Shown here piece after piece: positions 8,815 through 17,321 of a DNA stretch of 64,000 nucleotides. Position 1 is the stretch's first letter, and the number at the start of each line of letters is the position of its first letter. The notes beneath the pieces are model-generated. The model was not told the DNA's origin. It was given only the letters and a program-made list of their open reading frames with translations, and made no database searches. The DNA lies in contig NZ_SDVA01000003.1 in assembly GCF_004153545.1 (NCBI RefSeq), positions 177,954 through 241,953 of the forward strand, read 5' to 3'. A program made the translations under genes and the position numbers. This DNA is from Serinicoccus sediminis. GTDB lineage: Bacteria; Actinomycetota; Actinomycetes; Actinomycetales; Dermatophilaceae.

Positions 8815-10017
8815 ATGAAGGGGTTGTCGTGGTTCATCCCGGAGCAGCGCCAGCACCCCCCGTCGCTCGAGGCGTTCGCCGGGTCCCGTGAGGACTGGTG
8901 GACGTGGGAGCAGCTGTCGTGGTCCGAGCGGACGGTCGGCGAGCTCGGCAGCGTCGAGGCCGGGCTCGGCGTCGTCGCGGACGGCGCCGGCGAGCTGTCG
9001 TTCGTCGTGGGTCGGGAGATCCGCGGCGAAGGTTCCCTCGAGTGGCACGGGCCCGCCGGCGAGCAGCCGGACTGGTCACGGATCAAGGTGCGGCCGTGGT
9101 ATCACGCGGTCTTCCCGGACGGGTCGGTATGGGCTACCCCGATGGGGGTCTTCCTCACCGCGACCCCGTCGGCGACGCACGACTCGGGGTGGGTGACCGT
9201 CCCCGTCGACCTCTACGACAAGACGCTGCTGCTCGCCCGCGACCGCATGGACCGGGTCGAGTCGCTGCCCGCCGGCACGGACGCCGTCGCGGCGATCGAG
9301 GCGATCGTCGCGGCGTCGACCGGCGACCCTGTCAACATCGACCCGGGCGAGCACACCCTGCGCTCGCAGATGACGTGGGATCAGGGCACGTCGCGGCTGC
9401 GGCAGGTCAACGACCTGCTCGACGCGATCGGCTACTTCTCCCTCTACGCCGACATGATGGGCGCGTTCACCGCGACCCGCTACGTGCGGACCGAGGATCG
9501 GCCGGTCGTCGACCGCTACGTCGACGGCGAGGGGTGCACCTACGCCGACGGGTTCACGATCACCGCGGACGACTTCGACGTCCCGAACAAGGTCATCGTC
9601 AACTCTCGCCCGGAGGAGGGCAGCGACGAGGTTCTGACCGCGGTCGCGACGGTCGACGAGATATTCGGCACGCAGCACCGTCTGTCGTTCGCGCAGCGCG
9701 GCTTCTGGGTCGTCGACCCGGAGGTCGAGGAGGTCGACGCGACCGACCAGGACGCGCTCGAGGTCATCGCCCGCCGGCGGCTCGAGGCGGGCCTCGAGGT
9801 GGCGACGTCGCTTCCGCTCGACCACTTCCCCTCGCCGGCGTCCCTCAACGACGTGGTGCGGTTCTCCAACGGTCCGGGCGGCGTCAACTTCCTGGGCGTC
9901 CGGCAGGGGCTGCAGGTGCCGACCACCTCGGGCGCGTGGTGGACCTCGACGATCCGGCGGATCGCCTCGGAGGACCTCGCCACGACGAACGGGCCGCAGC
10001 CGGTGATGTTCACGTGA
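8815..10017 (+). CDS. Minor tail protein, baseplate hub-like
   Basis: A 400-residue protein starting six bases after the previous gene. It begins with a Trp-rich segment (MKGLSWFIPEQRQ, REDWWTWEQLSW) and contains RIKVRPWYHAVFPDG and DQGTSRLRQVNDLLDAIGY, features of the tail-hub proteins that follow the distal tail protein in actinophages. It probably forms part of the adsorption apparatus. The next gene overlaps its stop by four bases (GTGA), so the two are translationally coupled. Confidence 0.6.
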   Translation: MKGLSWFIPEQRQHPPSLEAFAGSREDWWTWEQLSWSERTVGELGSVEAGLGVVADGAGELSFVVGREIRGEGSLEWHGPAGEQPDWSRIKVRPWYHAVFPDGSVWATPMGVFLTATPSATHDSGWVTVPVDLYDKTLLLARDRMDRVESLPAGTDAVAAIEAIVAASTGDPVNIDPGEHTLRSQMTWDQGTSRLRQVNDLLDAIGYFSLYADMMGAFTATRYVRTEDRPVVDRYVDGEGCTYADGFTITADDFDVPNKVIVNSRPEEGSDEVLTAVATVDEIFGTQHRLSFAQRGFWVVDPEVEEVDATDQDALEVIARRRLEAGLEVATSLPLDHFPSPASLNDVVRFSNGPGGVNFLGVRQGLQVPTTSGAWWTSTIRRIASEDLATTNGPQPVMFT

Positions 10018-10265
10018 GCGGCATCGACGACATGGGCGCTGAGGAGCTGCGACAGCTCGTCCGGCAGCTGGTGCGCGCCGCGACGCCGTCCCGGTGGTGG
10101 GCGAAGGTCGCGAGCACCTCCCCCCTGGAGATCACTCGCGCAGGCCAGCCGGCGCCGGTGCCCGTGGCGCGCTGCCTCGTGGCCGGGCTGCAGGTGGGCG
10201 ACCTCGTCCTCGCCGAGATCGACGGCACCGAGCTGCGCGTGATCGGCAAGCACCACACCTACTGA
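10014..10265 (+). CDS. Small hypothetical tail-region protein
   Basis: An 83-residue protein that starts at a GTG overlapping the previous stop. The N-terminus is a charged helix (MGAEELRQLVRQLVRAA); the C-terminal half is a small beta fold (CLVAGLQVGDLVLAEIDGTELRVIG), like the short OB-like modules beside tail hub genes. Function unknown. Confidence 0.6.
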   Translation: MSGIDDMGAEELRQLVRQLVRAATPSRWWAKVASTSPLEITRAGQPAPVPVARCLVAGLQVGDLVLAEIDGTELRVIGKHHTY

Positions 10266-10278
10266 GGAGGTCACCTAC

Positions 10279-12081
10279 GTGAGCACGTTCCAGGGCGGCA
10301 CCGCCTATGACACCTACACGCTGGCGCCGGCCGGGGTCGGGATCCCCGCGAAGATCACCGACTACTTCACGGGCGCGGTGCTCACCCCGGACGAGCCGGT
10401 GAAGACGACCAAGAACGGCGCCTACCGGACGTTCCGGATCAGCACCACCTCGGGCTACGAGGTGCACGTCGTATGGGTCGAGTTCCCGGGTGTCGAGCCG
10501 CAGCTGCAGGTCTCGGTCGAGCAGCAGGCATCCGCTGGTCTGTCCGGCCGGCTGACCGGCAGCGTGCCCACCGAGGCCGAGCTGCCGGACGTGGGCACCC
10601 TCGGCGACGCCTACGTCACCGAGGACGACCTCGACCTCTACGTGTGGACGCAGAACGGCGGTTTCGTGCGCGTCGGGTCGATGCGGGGACCGGGCGCCAC
10701 CGACGCCGATATCGCGAGCATCCTCGCCGCCGAGGAGTCGCAGGCGAACGCTGCCGCCCGCACCCTCGCGCAGCAGGTCGTCGGTCTCATCGCGCCGGAG
10801 AACGACGCCCGCGCGGTCGGCAAGGACGAGATCGCCCGCAACATGCTCGACCACGGGGTCAAGGGCGACGGGGTGACCGACGACACTGCCGCGATCAACG
10901 ACAACCTCGCCCAAGGCGGCCACTGGCTGTTCCCTGGGGATCGCACGTACAAGATCACGGGTCCCATCCGGGGCACCAAGTCGCAGACGGTCGTGGAGAC
11001 GCGAGCGGGCACCGTGTTCGAGGTCTTCGTCGGCTACGCGGGCGACGTCCTGCTGATCGGCGACACCCTGACGCAGATCATCAAGCTCAAGTTCCTCGGT
11101 CCGGCGCAGGTGCGCGAGCCGGGCAAGTCCGGCGGTGCGTCGACCGTGCCGGGCAGCTGGACGTTCGTCCACTTCTTCGGCAACCAGACCGGTGTCACGG
11201 ACGTGGAGGTCGAGTGGGAGGCGTTCTGGCCACACCGCCGCGCCTACTACGAGACCACCGGTCTCGGGTGGGTCAACGGGACCCGGATCACGGGGAACTC
11301 GTGGTATCCGCGGGTCATGCTCGAGTGCAACAAGAACGGGTCGTCTGCGGTCGGCTTCGCCGGCAACACGTGGACCGACATCGTCTCGCAGTGCGGGCAG
11401 CACACGACGCACGTCACGAAGGGGCTCACGGGCCGCGGGTGGACGTTTAAGGACGTCTCCCCGTGGGATATCGGCCACAACCCGGCTGCGGTCTCGCTCG
11501 ACGTCGACGCCGACGCGAAGTCGATCGTCATCATCGGCGGTCTCATGACGACGCAGAACGTGCAGAACCGCGCCGCGTCCGGCGAGGTGACGATCATCGA
11601 CCAGTCGACGCTACCCCCGTGGTCGACGCGCGCGGTCGTCGGAGCGTCCGGCATGATCGCGGACACCACGCACCCCGCGTCACCGACGCTGGTCCGTCGC
11701 ACGCAGGTGCTGTGCTGGCAGCTCGCCGACGGGGTGATCTCGGGCAACGCCTTCTCGCTGCAGGTCCCGCCGCGCGCGACCAAGGCGACGGTCGTGCTGC
11801 ACATGGCGGGGGTCGGCGGCGTGAGCGGCAGCGTTCGTATGGCCGTCGTCCTCGCGTCGGCCGCCGGCGCCGGGACGTCGCTCACCGCACCGTTCACGAC
11901 GACGTTGGTCACCGCACCGATGGGAGCCGACGACGTGATCGTGGAGGTCCCGCTCCCGGAGCGGGTCACCGTTCCCGGGCAGGTGCTGTCCGTGCGGCCG
12001 TACCGGATCGGGACCGACGCGGCCGACACCTACGCCGGCCCGGTCGTGCTCACCGCAGTGACGACCAACTACCGGACGTGA
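10279..12081 (+). CDS. Tail spike with pectate-lyase-like beta-helix
   Basis: A 600-residue protein starting at GTG 10279 behind GAGGAGGTCACC. Residues 1-95 form a tail-attachment domain. Around residue 190 is HGVKGDGVTDDTAAIN, the signature at the start of pectate-lyase-superfamily beta-helices in phage spikes. The following 250 residues are the repeating beta-helix; the last 100 (VPPRATKATVVLHMAG) look like a beta-sandwich trimer cap. It would bind and possibly cleave a cell-surface polysaccharide, setting host range. Catalytic residues cannot be identified by eye. Confidence 0.75.
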   Translation: MSTFQGGTAYDTYTLAPAGVGIPAKITDYFTGAVLTPDEPVKTTKNGAYRTFRISTTSGYEVHVVWVEFPGVEPQLQVSVEQQASAGLSGRLTGSVPTEAELPDVGTLGDAYVTEDDLDLYVWTQNGGFVRVGSMRGPGATDADIASILAAEESQANAAARTLAQQVVGLIAPENDARAVGKDEIARNMLDHGVKGDGVTDDTAAINDNLAQGGHWLFPGDRTYKITGPIRGTKSQTVVETRAGTVFEVFVGYAGDVLLIGDTLTQIIKLKFLGPAQVREPGKSGGASTVPGSWTFVHFFGNQTGVTDVEVEWEAFWPHRRAYYETTGLGWVNGTRITGNSWYPRVMLECNKNGSSAVGFAGNTWTDIVSQCGQHTTHVTKGLTGRGWTFKDVSPWDIGHNPAAVSLDVDADAKSIVIIGGLMTTQNVQNRAASGEVTIIDQSTLPPWSTRAVVGASGMIADTTHPASPTLVRRTQVLCWQLADGVISGNAFSLQVPPRATKATVVLHMAGVGGVSGSVRMAVVLASAAGAGTSLTAPFTTTLVTAPMGADDVIVEVPLPERVTVPGQVLSVRPYRIGTDAADTYAGPVVLTAVTTNYRT

Positions 12082-12130
12082 CCGTGCGCCCGGACTTCGC
12101 CCCCACCGAACGACCTTGAGGAGACCCCGC

Positions 12131-12580
12131 ATGTCCCGTGCCCGCAGCACCTTCGTCACCCTCGAGACCCGAGCCGCCCGCGCGTGGCGGTGGGTTGAGC
12201 GTGACAGCTTCCGGGAGACGATCGCGCTTGTCCTCGCGGCGGGTTCGGTCGTCCTCGGGGTCGTCATGATCACGGACCCGGGGCCGTTCGAGCGGCCGAC
12301 GTTCGCGGTCGCGATGCAGTGGATGCCGGCGCAGACGTGGGGGACGTTCTTCGTCCTCACCGCGGCCGCGATGGGTCTGACGGTCCTCACCAGCCGCCGC
12401 GACGCCTATTGGCCGGCGGTGTTCCTGACGGGTCTCTACTGCGGATGGTCCGCCGCGGCGCTCGGATCCACCACCGACCCGACCGTCGTGCTGTCCGCGG
12501 TGGTGGTCTACTCGCTGGTCTCGGTGCTGTGCATGATTACCGCGCTGTCCTACTGGCGAGAGTCGAGGCCGTCGCCATGA
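12131..12580 (+). CDS. Small phage membrane protein
   Basis: A 149-residue protein with four predicted membrane helices (IALVLAAGSVVLGVVMI, TWGTFFVLTAAAMGLTV, VFLTGLYCGWSAAAL, VLSAVVVYSLVSVLCMI). The ATG at 12131 follows TTGAGGAGACC. It begins a run of three small genes between the spike and the lysis cassette. Such genes may be auxiliary holin or antiholin components, but no family is recognised. Confidence 0.6.
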   Translation: MSRARSTFVTLETRAARAWRWVERDSFRETIALVLAAGSVVLGVVMITDPGPFERPTFAVAMQWMPAQTWGTFFVLTAAAMGLTVLTSRRDAYWPAVFLTGLYCGWSAAALGSTTDPTVVLSAVVVYSLVSVLCMITALSYWRESRPSP

Positions 12581-13071
12581 CGAAGCCGCTGACCGTGACC
12601 TCACCGGGGCACGCTGTCGCCCGCGCCGGCTACAGCATGGCGTGGCTGCTGGGGATCGCCTACCTGTCCGGGTGGGCCGAGGCGTCGTCCCTCGAGGAGC
12701 TGACGGGCAAGGTGTTCGTCGGGGTGTGGGCGATCGGGCTCGGCGCCGCCGGCGCGTGGGGCGTGCTGTCGATCCGCGCCGCGACCTACTCGCGAGGGTC
12801 GGCCGTGCCGCTGCTCGCAGCGATGCGCGACGAGGCGTGGTCGGCGACCGGTATCGCGGTCGCGCTGCTGAGCTACGAGGTGGTCATCCTCATGAACATC
12901 GGTCTCTTCGACGGCGCTGCGACGCAGATCCTCGTGACCGGGCTCGGTGTCGGTTCCGCATTCCGGGTGCGGCAGATCCGCCGGGAGATCCGCACCGTGC
13001 GCGAGTCGCTCGAGCACCCCGTGACCGCCGATCCCGCCCCGCTCGGGAGACCTGACACAGACGAGGGGTGA
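12577..13071 (+). CDS. Small phage membrane protein
   Basis: A 164-residue protein coupled to the previous gene by an ATGA overlap. It has about four hydrophobic segments (YSMAWLLGIAYLSGW, VFVGVWAIGLGAAGAWGVL, GIAVALLSYEVVILMNIGL, ILVTGLGVGSAF) and a charged cytoplasmic tail (RQIRREIRTVRESLE). Topology is similar to its neighbour, so the two may act together in the membrane. Function unknown. Confidence 0.6.
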   Translation: MTKPLTVTSPGHAVARAGYSMAWLLGIAYLSGWAEASSLEELTGKVFVGVWAIGLGAAGAWGVLSIRAATYSRGSAVPLLAAMRDEAWSATGIAVALLSYEVVILMNIGLFDGAATQILVTGLGVGSAFRVRQIRREIRTVRESLEHPVTADPAPLGRPDTDEG

Positions 13072-13075
13072 GGCG

Positions 13076-13345
13076 GTGGACTGGTGGCAAGTCGTCCTCA
13101 TCCCTGTAGGTCTCGCACTGGTGCCGCTGGTGTGGAAGGACTTCGTCTCGCCGAGGGTCAACCCGGCGAAGGACACCCCGCCGAAGTCGGCCGAGCCGGT
13201 CGTCGTGGGACAACCCGTCGAGGCCGTCGACTACGCGCCGGCGCTCGTCCGGTCCCTGACCGAGCAGCTCACTGACGAACGCGCGCAGCACGACCGGTGC
13301 GACGCCCTGCTCGCCGAGCACGGGCTCGACGTGCCGCACGACTGA
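13076..13345 (+). CDS. Small single-span phage protein
   Basis: An 89-residue protein starting at GTG 13076 behind GAGGGGTGAGGCG. One N-terminal membrane helix (WWQVVLIPVGLALVPLVW) is followed by a short soluble tail with a charged helix (LTEQLTDERAQHDRCDALL). This resembles phage spanin-like or Rz-like proteins, but the host wall has no outer membrane, so a holin accessory role is more plausible. Last gene before a pair of hairpins. Confidence 0.55.
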   Translation: MDWWQVVLIPVGLALVPLVWKDFVSPRVNPAKDTPPKSAEPVVVGQPVEAVDYAPALVRSLTEQLTDERAQHDRCDALLAEHGLDVPHD

Positions 13346-13379
13346 CCCCGTCACCGCCTGCCGTCTGCAGGCGCACCAA

Positions 13380-13404
13380 GGCCGCTAGGGGACCCCTGGC
13401 GGCC
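13380..13404 (+). terminator. Hairpin after small phage genes
   Basis: GGCCGCTAGGGG (13380-13391) pairs with CCCCTGGCGGCC (13393-13404) apart from one T-G wobble. It lies 35 bases after a stop codon in a gene-free gap. Confidence 0.55.
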
Positions 13405-13428
13405 GTTCACCCGATGTAACACCCCGAG

Positions 13429-13465
13429 GACCCCCACCGTGCCCTGTCGGGCCGCGCTGGGGGTC
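13429..13465 (+). terminator. Hairpin before the lysis genes
   Basis: GACCCCCA (13429-13436) pairs with TGGGGGTC (13458-13465); an inner GCCC/GGGC stem lies at 13441-13452. It is followed by CTTCTCG. It ends just before the ribosome site of the next gene and could terminate upstream transcripts or shape the leader. Confidence 0.5.
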
Positions 13466-13488
13466 TTCTCGTGCCCCGAGGAGGGCTC

Positions 13489-14565
13489 ATGCAACACACC
13501 TACGACAGTGCGCGCGAGGCAGCCGAGGAGCTGCTGCGCAACGCATGGAACGACGCCACGACGGCCGCCCGCGCCGAGGGGCTCACCGAGGGTCACGCTG
13601 CGGGCTACGCGGCCGGTCACGAGGTCGGGTATGCCGAGGGGTATGCCGCCGGCCGGGCCGACTGTCCCACCCCGGATCCCGACCCCGAGCAGCCGGCGCC
13701 CGAGCGGGTGCAGCTGGGCATCTACCGTGGCAACCCGCACGAGCGCCCGCTCGAGGTGCACCTCGAGGCGACGGGCGTGCTGCCCGACTTCGCGTCACTG
13801 TACGTGCAGGCGTGGGGCCGACCCGGCGGCACGATCAACGTCCAGGCGGTCGACGACTACCTGAGCCGGGGCGTCGGCGCCCTCATCACCGTGACCCTGA
13901 CCGGCGGGACGATCACGCACCGGAACATCGTCGACCGCACGCCGGCGGCGATGCAGCAGCTCGACCACGTGATCGACGCCCTCAACGCGCTCGGGTCCCC
14001 CGACGTGTGGGTGAAGATCACCCTCGACCACGAGCACGACGTGAAGTCGAACCCGCGGCACCCGGCGTACTCGTGGTCCCCGACGGCCGAGGACTACATC
14101 GGGGCCTTCAACGTGTGGCATGCCGAGATCAAGCGCCGCGTCACCCGCCCGAACGTGCAGTTCGTCTACTGGTATGGGTACGCCCGCCGGGACTACATCG
14201 CGCAGATCCTCGCCGGGATCGACCGCCCCGACGCGATCATGCTCGACCCCTACGTCTTCTCCCACCACGACCCGGGGACGACCTTCGAGCAGATGGCCAC
14301 CCCGCAGCTCGAGTGGCTGCGCTCGCAGCCTGCCTACGACGGGCAGCCGATCTGGTTCGCGGAGTACGCCAAGGACCTGACGCACGGCGAGGACGCCGTC
14401 GCCGAGTTCCTGACCGACCTTCGCCCGACGCTCGCCCGGCTCGGGGTCGCTGGCGCGTGCTACTTCTCCCGCACCAAGGACGGCGACATCGACGCGGACA
14501 TCTTCGACGCCCGCAACCCGCGCCCGAAGGCGCTCGCCGCCTACACCGCCTCGCTCAAGGGCTGA
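13489..14565 (+). CDS. TIM-barrel glycoside hydrolase, putative phage lysin (GH26-like)
   Basis: A 358-residue protein. Residues 38-58 contain a Gly-Tyr-Ala repeat (GYAAGHEVGYAEGYAAG) followed by a Pro/Asp linker. Residues 75-358 look like a TIM barrel: VQLGIYRGNPHE at the first strand, DVWVKITLDHEHD with acidic residues mid-barrel, and PIWFAEYAKD late in the barrel, where GH26-type enzymes place a catalytic Glu. It precedes the amidase endolysin with the same leader (CCCCGAGGAGGGCTC). It may cut a glycan in the wall or on the surface. Family assignment is by eye. Confidence 0.6.
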   Translation: MQHTYDSAREAAEELLRNAWNDATTAARAEGLTEGHAAGYAAGHEVGYAEGYAAGRADCPTPDPDPEQPAPERVQLGIYRGNPHERPLEVHLEATGVLPDFASLYVQAWGRPGGTINVQAVDDYLSRGVGALITVTLTGGTITHRNIVDRTPAAMQQLDHVIDALNALGSPDVWVKITLDHEHDVKSNPRHPAYSWSPTAEDYIGAFNVWHAEIKRRVTRPNVQFVYWYGYARRDYIAQILAGIDRPDAIMLDPYVFSHHDPGTTFEQMATPQLEWLRSQPAYDGQPIWFAEYAKDLTHGEDAVAEFLTDLRPTLARLGVAGACYFSRTKDGDIDADIFDARNPRPKALAAYTASLKG

Positions 14566-14636
14566 GGCACCCCCACCCGATCCCGCGACCCCCGCACCGC
14601 TGCGGGGCGCTCGCTGCTGCCCCGAGGAGGGCTCTC

Positions 14637-16514
14637 ATGATGTTGACGGATCTCGCGGACGCTGTGCGCCGCGCTGGCGTGCTCACGGTCGAGGAGGTGG
14701 CCGGGTGGCGCACCCGGTCGGCCGCCCCTGCTGGTGGGCCGTATGGCGGTCCCGGACTCGACTCGGTCGAGTGCCTGATCGCTCACCACACGGGCTCGTC
14801 GCCGGCGGCGACGGGTGACTACCCGACGCGCCGCACGATCCTCGAGGGCAACGGGTCGACCCCGGGGCCGCTGTCGCAGCTCGGGCTCGGTCGGTCGGGT
14901 CGCACGGTGCTCGTCTTCGCGGCGGGGATCTGCTGGCACGCCGGCCCGGTGCACGAGGACTGGCAGCGGAACCGGTCGGCGCTCGGCATCGAGGCCGAGC
15001 ACTCGGGGTCGCTGTGGGAGCCCTGGCTGCCCTCGAGGTATGGCGGCTACGTGCTGCTCACGGCCGCGGCCGCGGAGCACTACGACGTGCCGACCTCGCG
15101 GGTCCGCTCGCACGCCGAGGTGTCGACGGCCGGCAAGATCGACCCGGTCTTCGACATGGCCACGTTCCGCCGGCACGTCGACGAGGCACGCGCCGGCGGG
15201 CAGGGACCGTGGGTCGCGGACATGCCGCTGCCGAGCACCCGGCTGCAGCTCGGGTCGCGTGGCGTCGACGTCGCCGCCCACCAGCGCTCGCTGGTCATGG
15301 CCGGGCACGAGCTCGTCGTCGACGGCGATTGGGGCCCGGCGACGGACACCGAGCACCGGTCGTGGCAGGAGTCGCGCGCGCTCGAGGTCGACGGCATCGC
15401 CGGCCCGAAGTCGGCGCTCGAGATCCGGGAGCAGCTGACCGAGCTCGACCTGCAGCGCTCACTGCCGGACCCGACCCCGATCCCGGCACCGGATCCGGTC
15501 GACCCGACGCCGGCGCCGGCGCCCGCCCCGGAGGAGTCGCGGCCGGTGACGGTCGCGCCGAAGTACCCCCGTGCCTACCCGAGCATGTCCCGGGTCCGCA
15601 CCGACGGCTTCTGGCGTGACCTCGAGGCGGTGCTGCGCGAGGAGGGCGTGCCGATCACGTGCGGGCCTTCGCACCACCGCTCGGGGGCGTGCAGGCCGGG
15701 CAAGCACGGCCACGGGTCGACGTCGCGGCATTGGGACGGCCGCGCGATCGACGTCAGCATGGATCCGCCCTCGGGCGCCCCGGTGTCGGATCACGAGCGT
15801 GGCCACCTCGACGCGAAGACGCTGTGCCTGTCGACGCTGCTGCCCGGTCTGCCGATGGTGTGGAACCGGGGCACTGGCGACCACGTCGACCACGCGCACC
15901 TGCAGGACGTGCCGCTGACGCCGCTGTCGGTCCGTCACGTCCGCCGCACCGGTGTCCCGGTGCGCGGGGTGCTCGTCTTCGGTCAGCAGGGCGACGCCGT
16001 CACGGCGTGGCAGCGGCAGCTGCGCGCGAAGGGTCTGCCGGTGCACGTCGACGGCGACTTCGGGCCGCAGGTGTTCCTCGCGACGAAGCTCGCGCAGAAG
16101 ACGTGGGGGATCACCCCCGACGGCATCGTCGGTCCCGCGTCGCTGCGCACCGCGGCGTCCGCGCCGAGCATCGACCTCGACGGGGGGACCCTGACCGGTC
16201 CCGCCCCGAAGGTCCAGGATCCCGACCCGGCACCTCGCCCGACCCCGGCGAAGCCTGCCCCCTCGACGCCGGCGCTGCCCGTGCTCGAGCAGGGCTCGCG
16301 CGGACCCGCGGTGAAGGCGCTGCAGGCCGGCGCGCTGCGGGTGTTCCCCGCCTACGCGGGCGCGATCAAGCGCTCGGGCGGCGCTGACGGCGTCTTCGGA
16401 CCCGGCACGAAGGCGTGGGTGCTCGAGTTCCAGCGCCGCTCGGGTCTCACCCGCGACGGCGTCGTCGGGCCGCGCACGTGGGCCGCGCTCGGCAAGCACG
16501 GCATCCGCCCCTGA
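14637..16514 (+). CDS. Modular endolysin: amidase, M15-like peptidase, three peptidoglycan-binding domains
   Basis: A 625-residue protein; the ATG at 14637 (a second at 14640) follows CCCGAGGAGGG. Residues ~40-175 are an amidase_2/PGRP domain (LIAHHTGSSP, GIEAEHSGS, RSHAEVSTAGKIDP), cutting MurNAc-L-Ala. Residues ~200-268 are a PG_binding_1 fold (DGDWGPATDTE). After a Pro linker (~278-302) comes an M15-like peptidase (HWDGRAIDVS, DHVDHAHLQ; ~320-425). Two more PG_binding_1 domains follow (~440-508 and ~550-625), separated by another Pro-rich linker. It lyses the host at the end of infection with the holin downstream. Confidence 0.88.
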   Translation: MMLTDLADAVRRAGVLTVEEVAGWRTRSAAPAGGPYGGPGLDSVECLIAHHTGSSPAATGDYPTRRTILEGNGSTPGPLSQLGLGRSGRTVLVFAAGICWHAGPVHEDWQRNRSALGIEAEHSGSLWEPWLPSRYGGYVLLTAAAAEHYDVPTSRVRSHAEVSTAGKIDPVFDMATFRRHVDEARAGGQGPWVADMPLPSTRLQLGSRGVDVAAHQRSLVMAGHELVVDGDWGPATDTEHRSWQESRALEVDGIAGPKSALEIREQLTELDLQRSLPDPTPIPAPDPVDPTPAPAPAPEESRPVTVAPKYPRAYPSMSRVRTDGFWRDLEAVLREEGVPITCGPSHHRSGACRPGKHGHGSTSRHWDGRAIDVSMDPPSGAPVSDHERGHLDAKTLCLSTLLPGLPMVWNRGTGDHVDHAHLQDVPLTPLSVRHVRRTGVPVRGVLVFGQQGDAVTAWQRQLRAKGLPVHVDGDFGPQVFLATKLAQKTWGITPDGIVGPASLRTAASAPSIDLDGGTLTGPAPKVQDPDPAPRPTPAKPAPSTPALPVLEQGSRGPAVKALQAGALRVFPAYAGAIKRSGGADGVFGPGTKAWVLEFQRRSGLTRDGVVGPRTWAALGKHGIRP

Positions 16515-16618
16515 TCGCCCACCCGGCGACGGGAGCCGGGCGGGGGTGCGTGACCCGCGCCCCCGCCTGCGCTCCCGGCAACCACCACCCGCACCACCCG
16601 GCAAGGAAGGAACCTCGC

Positions 16619-16951
16619 ATGTCCACCACCCCCCACACCCCCGCCCCGGAGCCGACGACCCCGACGCAGACCGCGCACCCGTGGCGCGCGGCCGTCCGCA
16701 CCTTCGTGCAGACGTGGGTCCCGTTCGTGCTGCTGATCGTCCTTGCGCTGCCCGAGGTGATGCCCCTGCTCGACGACGAGCTCGGGCAGTACCTGCCCGA
16801 CCACGTCCGCGGGTGGCTGCTCGGCATCGGCACCTTCGCGGCCGCGCTCGCCGCGCTCGCAACTCGCCTCATGGCGCTGCAGTCGGTCACCCGCGTGCTC
16901 GAGCGGTTCCGTGCCCTCGGGTGGCTCGCGCCCACCCCGCCCCGGCGCTGA
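16619..16951 (+). CDS. Holin
   Basis: A 110-residue protein with a Pro/Thr-rich N-terminus, two membrane helices (FVQTWVPFVLLIVLALPEVM; WLLGIGTFAAALAALATRL) and a basic C-terminus (LERFRALGWLAPTPPRR). The ATG at 16619 is preceded by AAGGAAGGAAC. Location directly after the endolysin and this topology fit an actinophage holin, which forms the membrane lesion that releases the endolysin. Confidence 0.75.
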   Translation: MSTTPHTPAPEPTTPTQTAHPWRAAVRTFVQTWVPFVLLIVLALPEVMPLLDDELGQYLPDHVRGWLLGIGTFAAALAALATRLMALQSVTRVLERFRALGWLAPTPPRR

Positions 16952-16965
16952 CGCACCTCGAGCTC

Positions 16966-17223
16966 GTGAGCACCCGCAGAGGGCACCTCATCGCGCTCGC
17001 GGCGGGCGCGTTCACCGCGACCGGCGGCACGTGGTGCCTCGCAGCTTTCGCCTACTCGTGGTGGATCCACCCCGAGCACCGCCCCACCGTGAGAGGGGGT
17101 GAACCCATCGTGAAGACCCGTCGACTCATCGCCGGTCTGCTCATCGCCCTCGCCGGCGGTGCCGTGACCGCCGCCGCCGCCCCCGCGCAGGAGGCCGGTG
17201 CCGTCGTGCAGTGGAACGGCTGA
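16966..17223 (+). CDS. Small membrane/exported phage protein
   Basis: An 85-residue reading frame from GTG 16966. It has one membrane segment (LIALAAGAFTATGGTWCLAA) and then, after a GTG at 17110 with GAGAGGGGG upstream, a signal-peptide-like segment (RRLIAGLLIALAGGAVTAAA) ending AAPAQ. It may therefore be two overlapping products: a two-span protein, and a secreted peptide of about 20 residues started at 17110. It lies directly before a strong terminator. Function unknown. Confidence 0.45.
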   Translation: MSTRRGHLIALAAGAFTATGGTWCLAAFAYSWWIHPEHRPTVRGGEPIVKTRRLIAGLLIALAGGAVTAAAAPAQEAGAVVQWNG

Positions 17224-17250
17224 CCGCCGCACCCCCACATGACACTGAAC

Positions 17251-17291
17251 GCGCCCCTCGCGCGCCCCTGTTCGGGGCGTGCGAGGGGCGC
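17251..17291 (+). terminator. Rho-independent terminator ending the late operon
   Basis: An 18-bp GC-rich stem (17251-17268 with 17274-17291, one G-T wobble) with a five-base loop, followed by TTTCGT. It closes the lysis region. Confidence 0.8.
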
Positions 17292-17308
17292 TTTCGTGCG
17301 TCCCGGGC

Positions 17309-17314
17309 TACCCT
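17309..17314 (+). promoter_or_regulatory. -10 box (TACCCT), leaderless lipoprotein gene
   Basis: TACCCT ends seven bases before the ATG at 17322, with no Shine-Dalgarno between. Being directly after the late terminator, it gives the lipoprotein its own promoter. Confidence 0.55.
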
Positions 17315-17321
17315 CGTTCGG

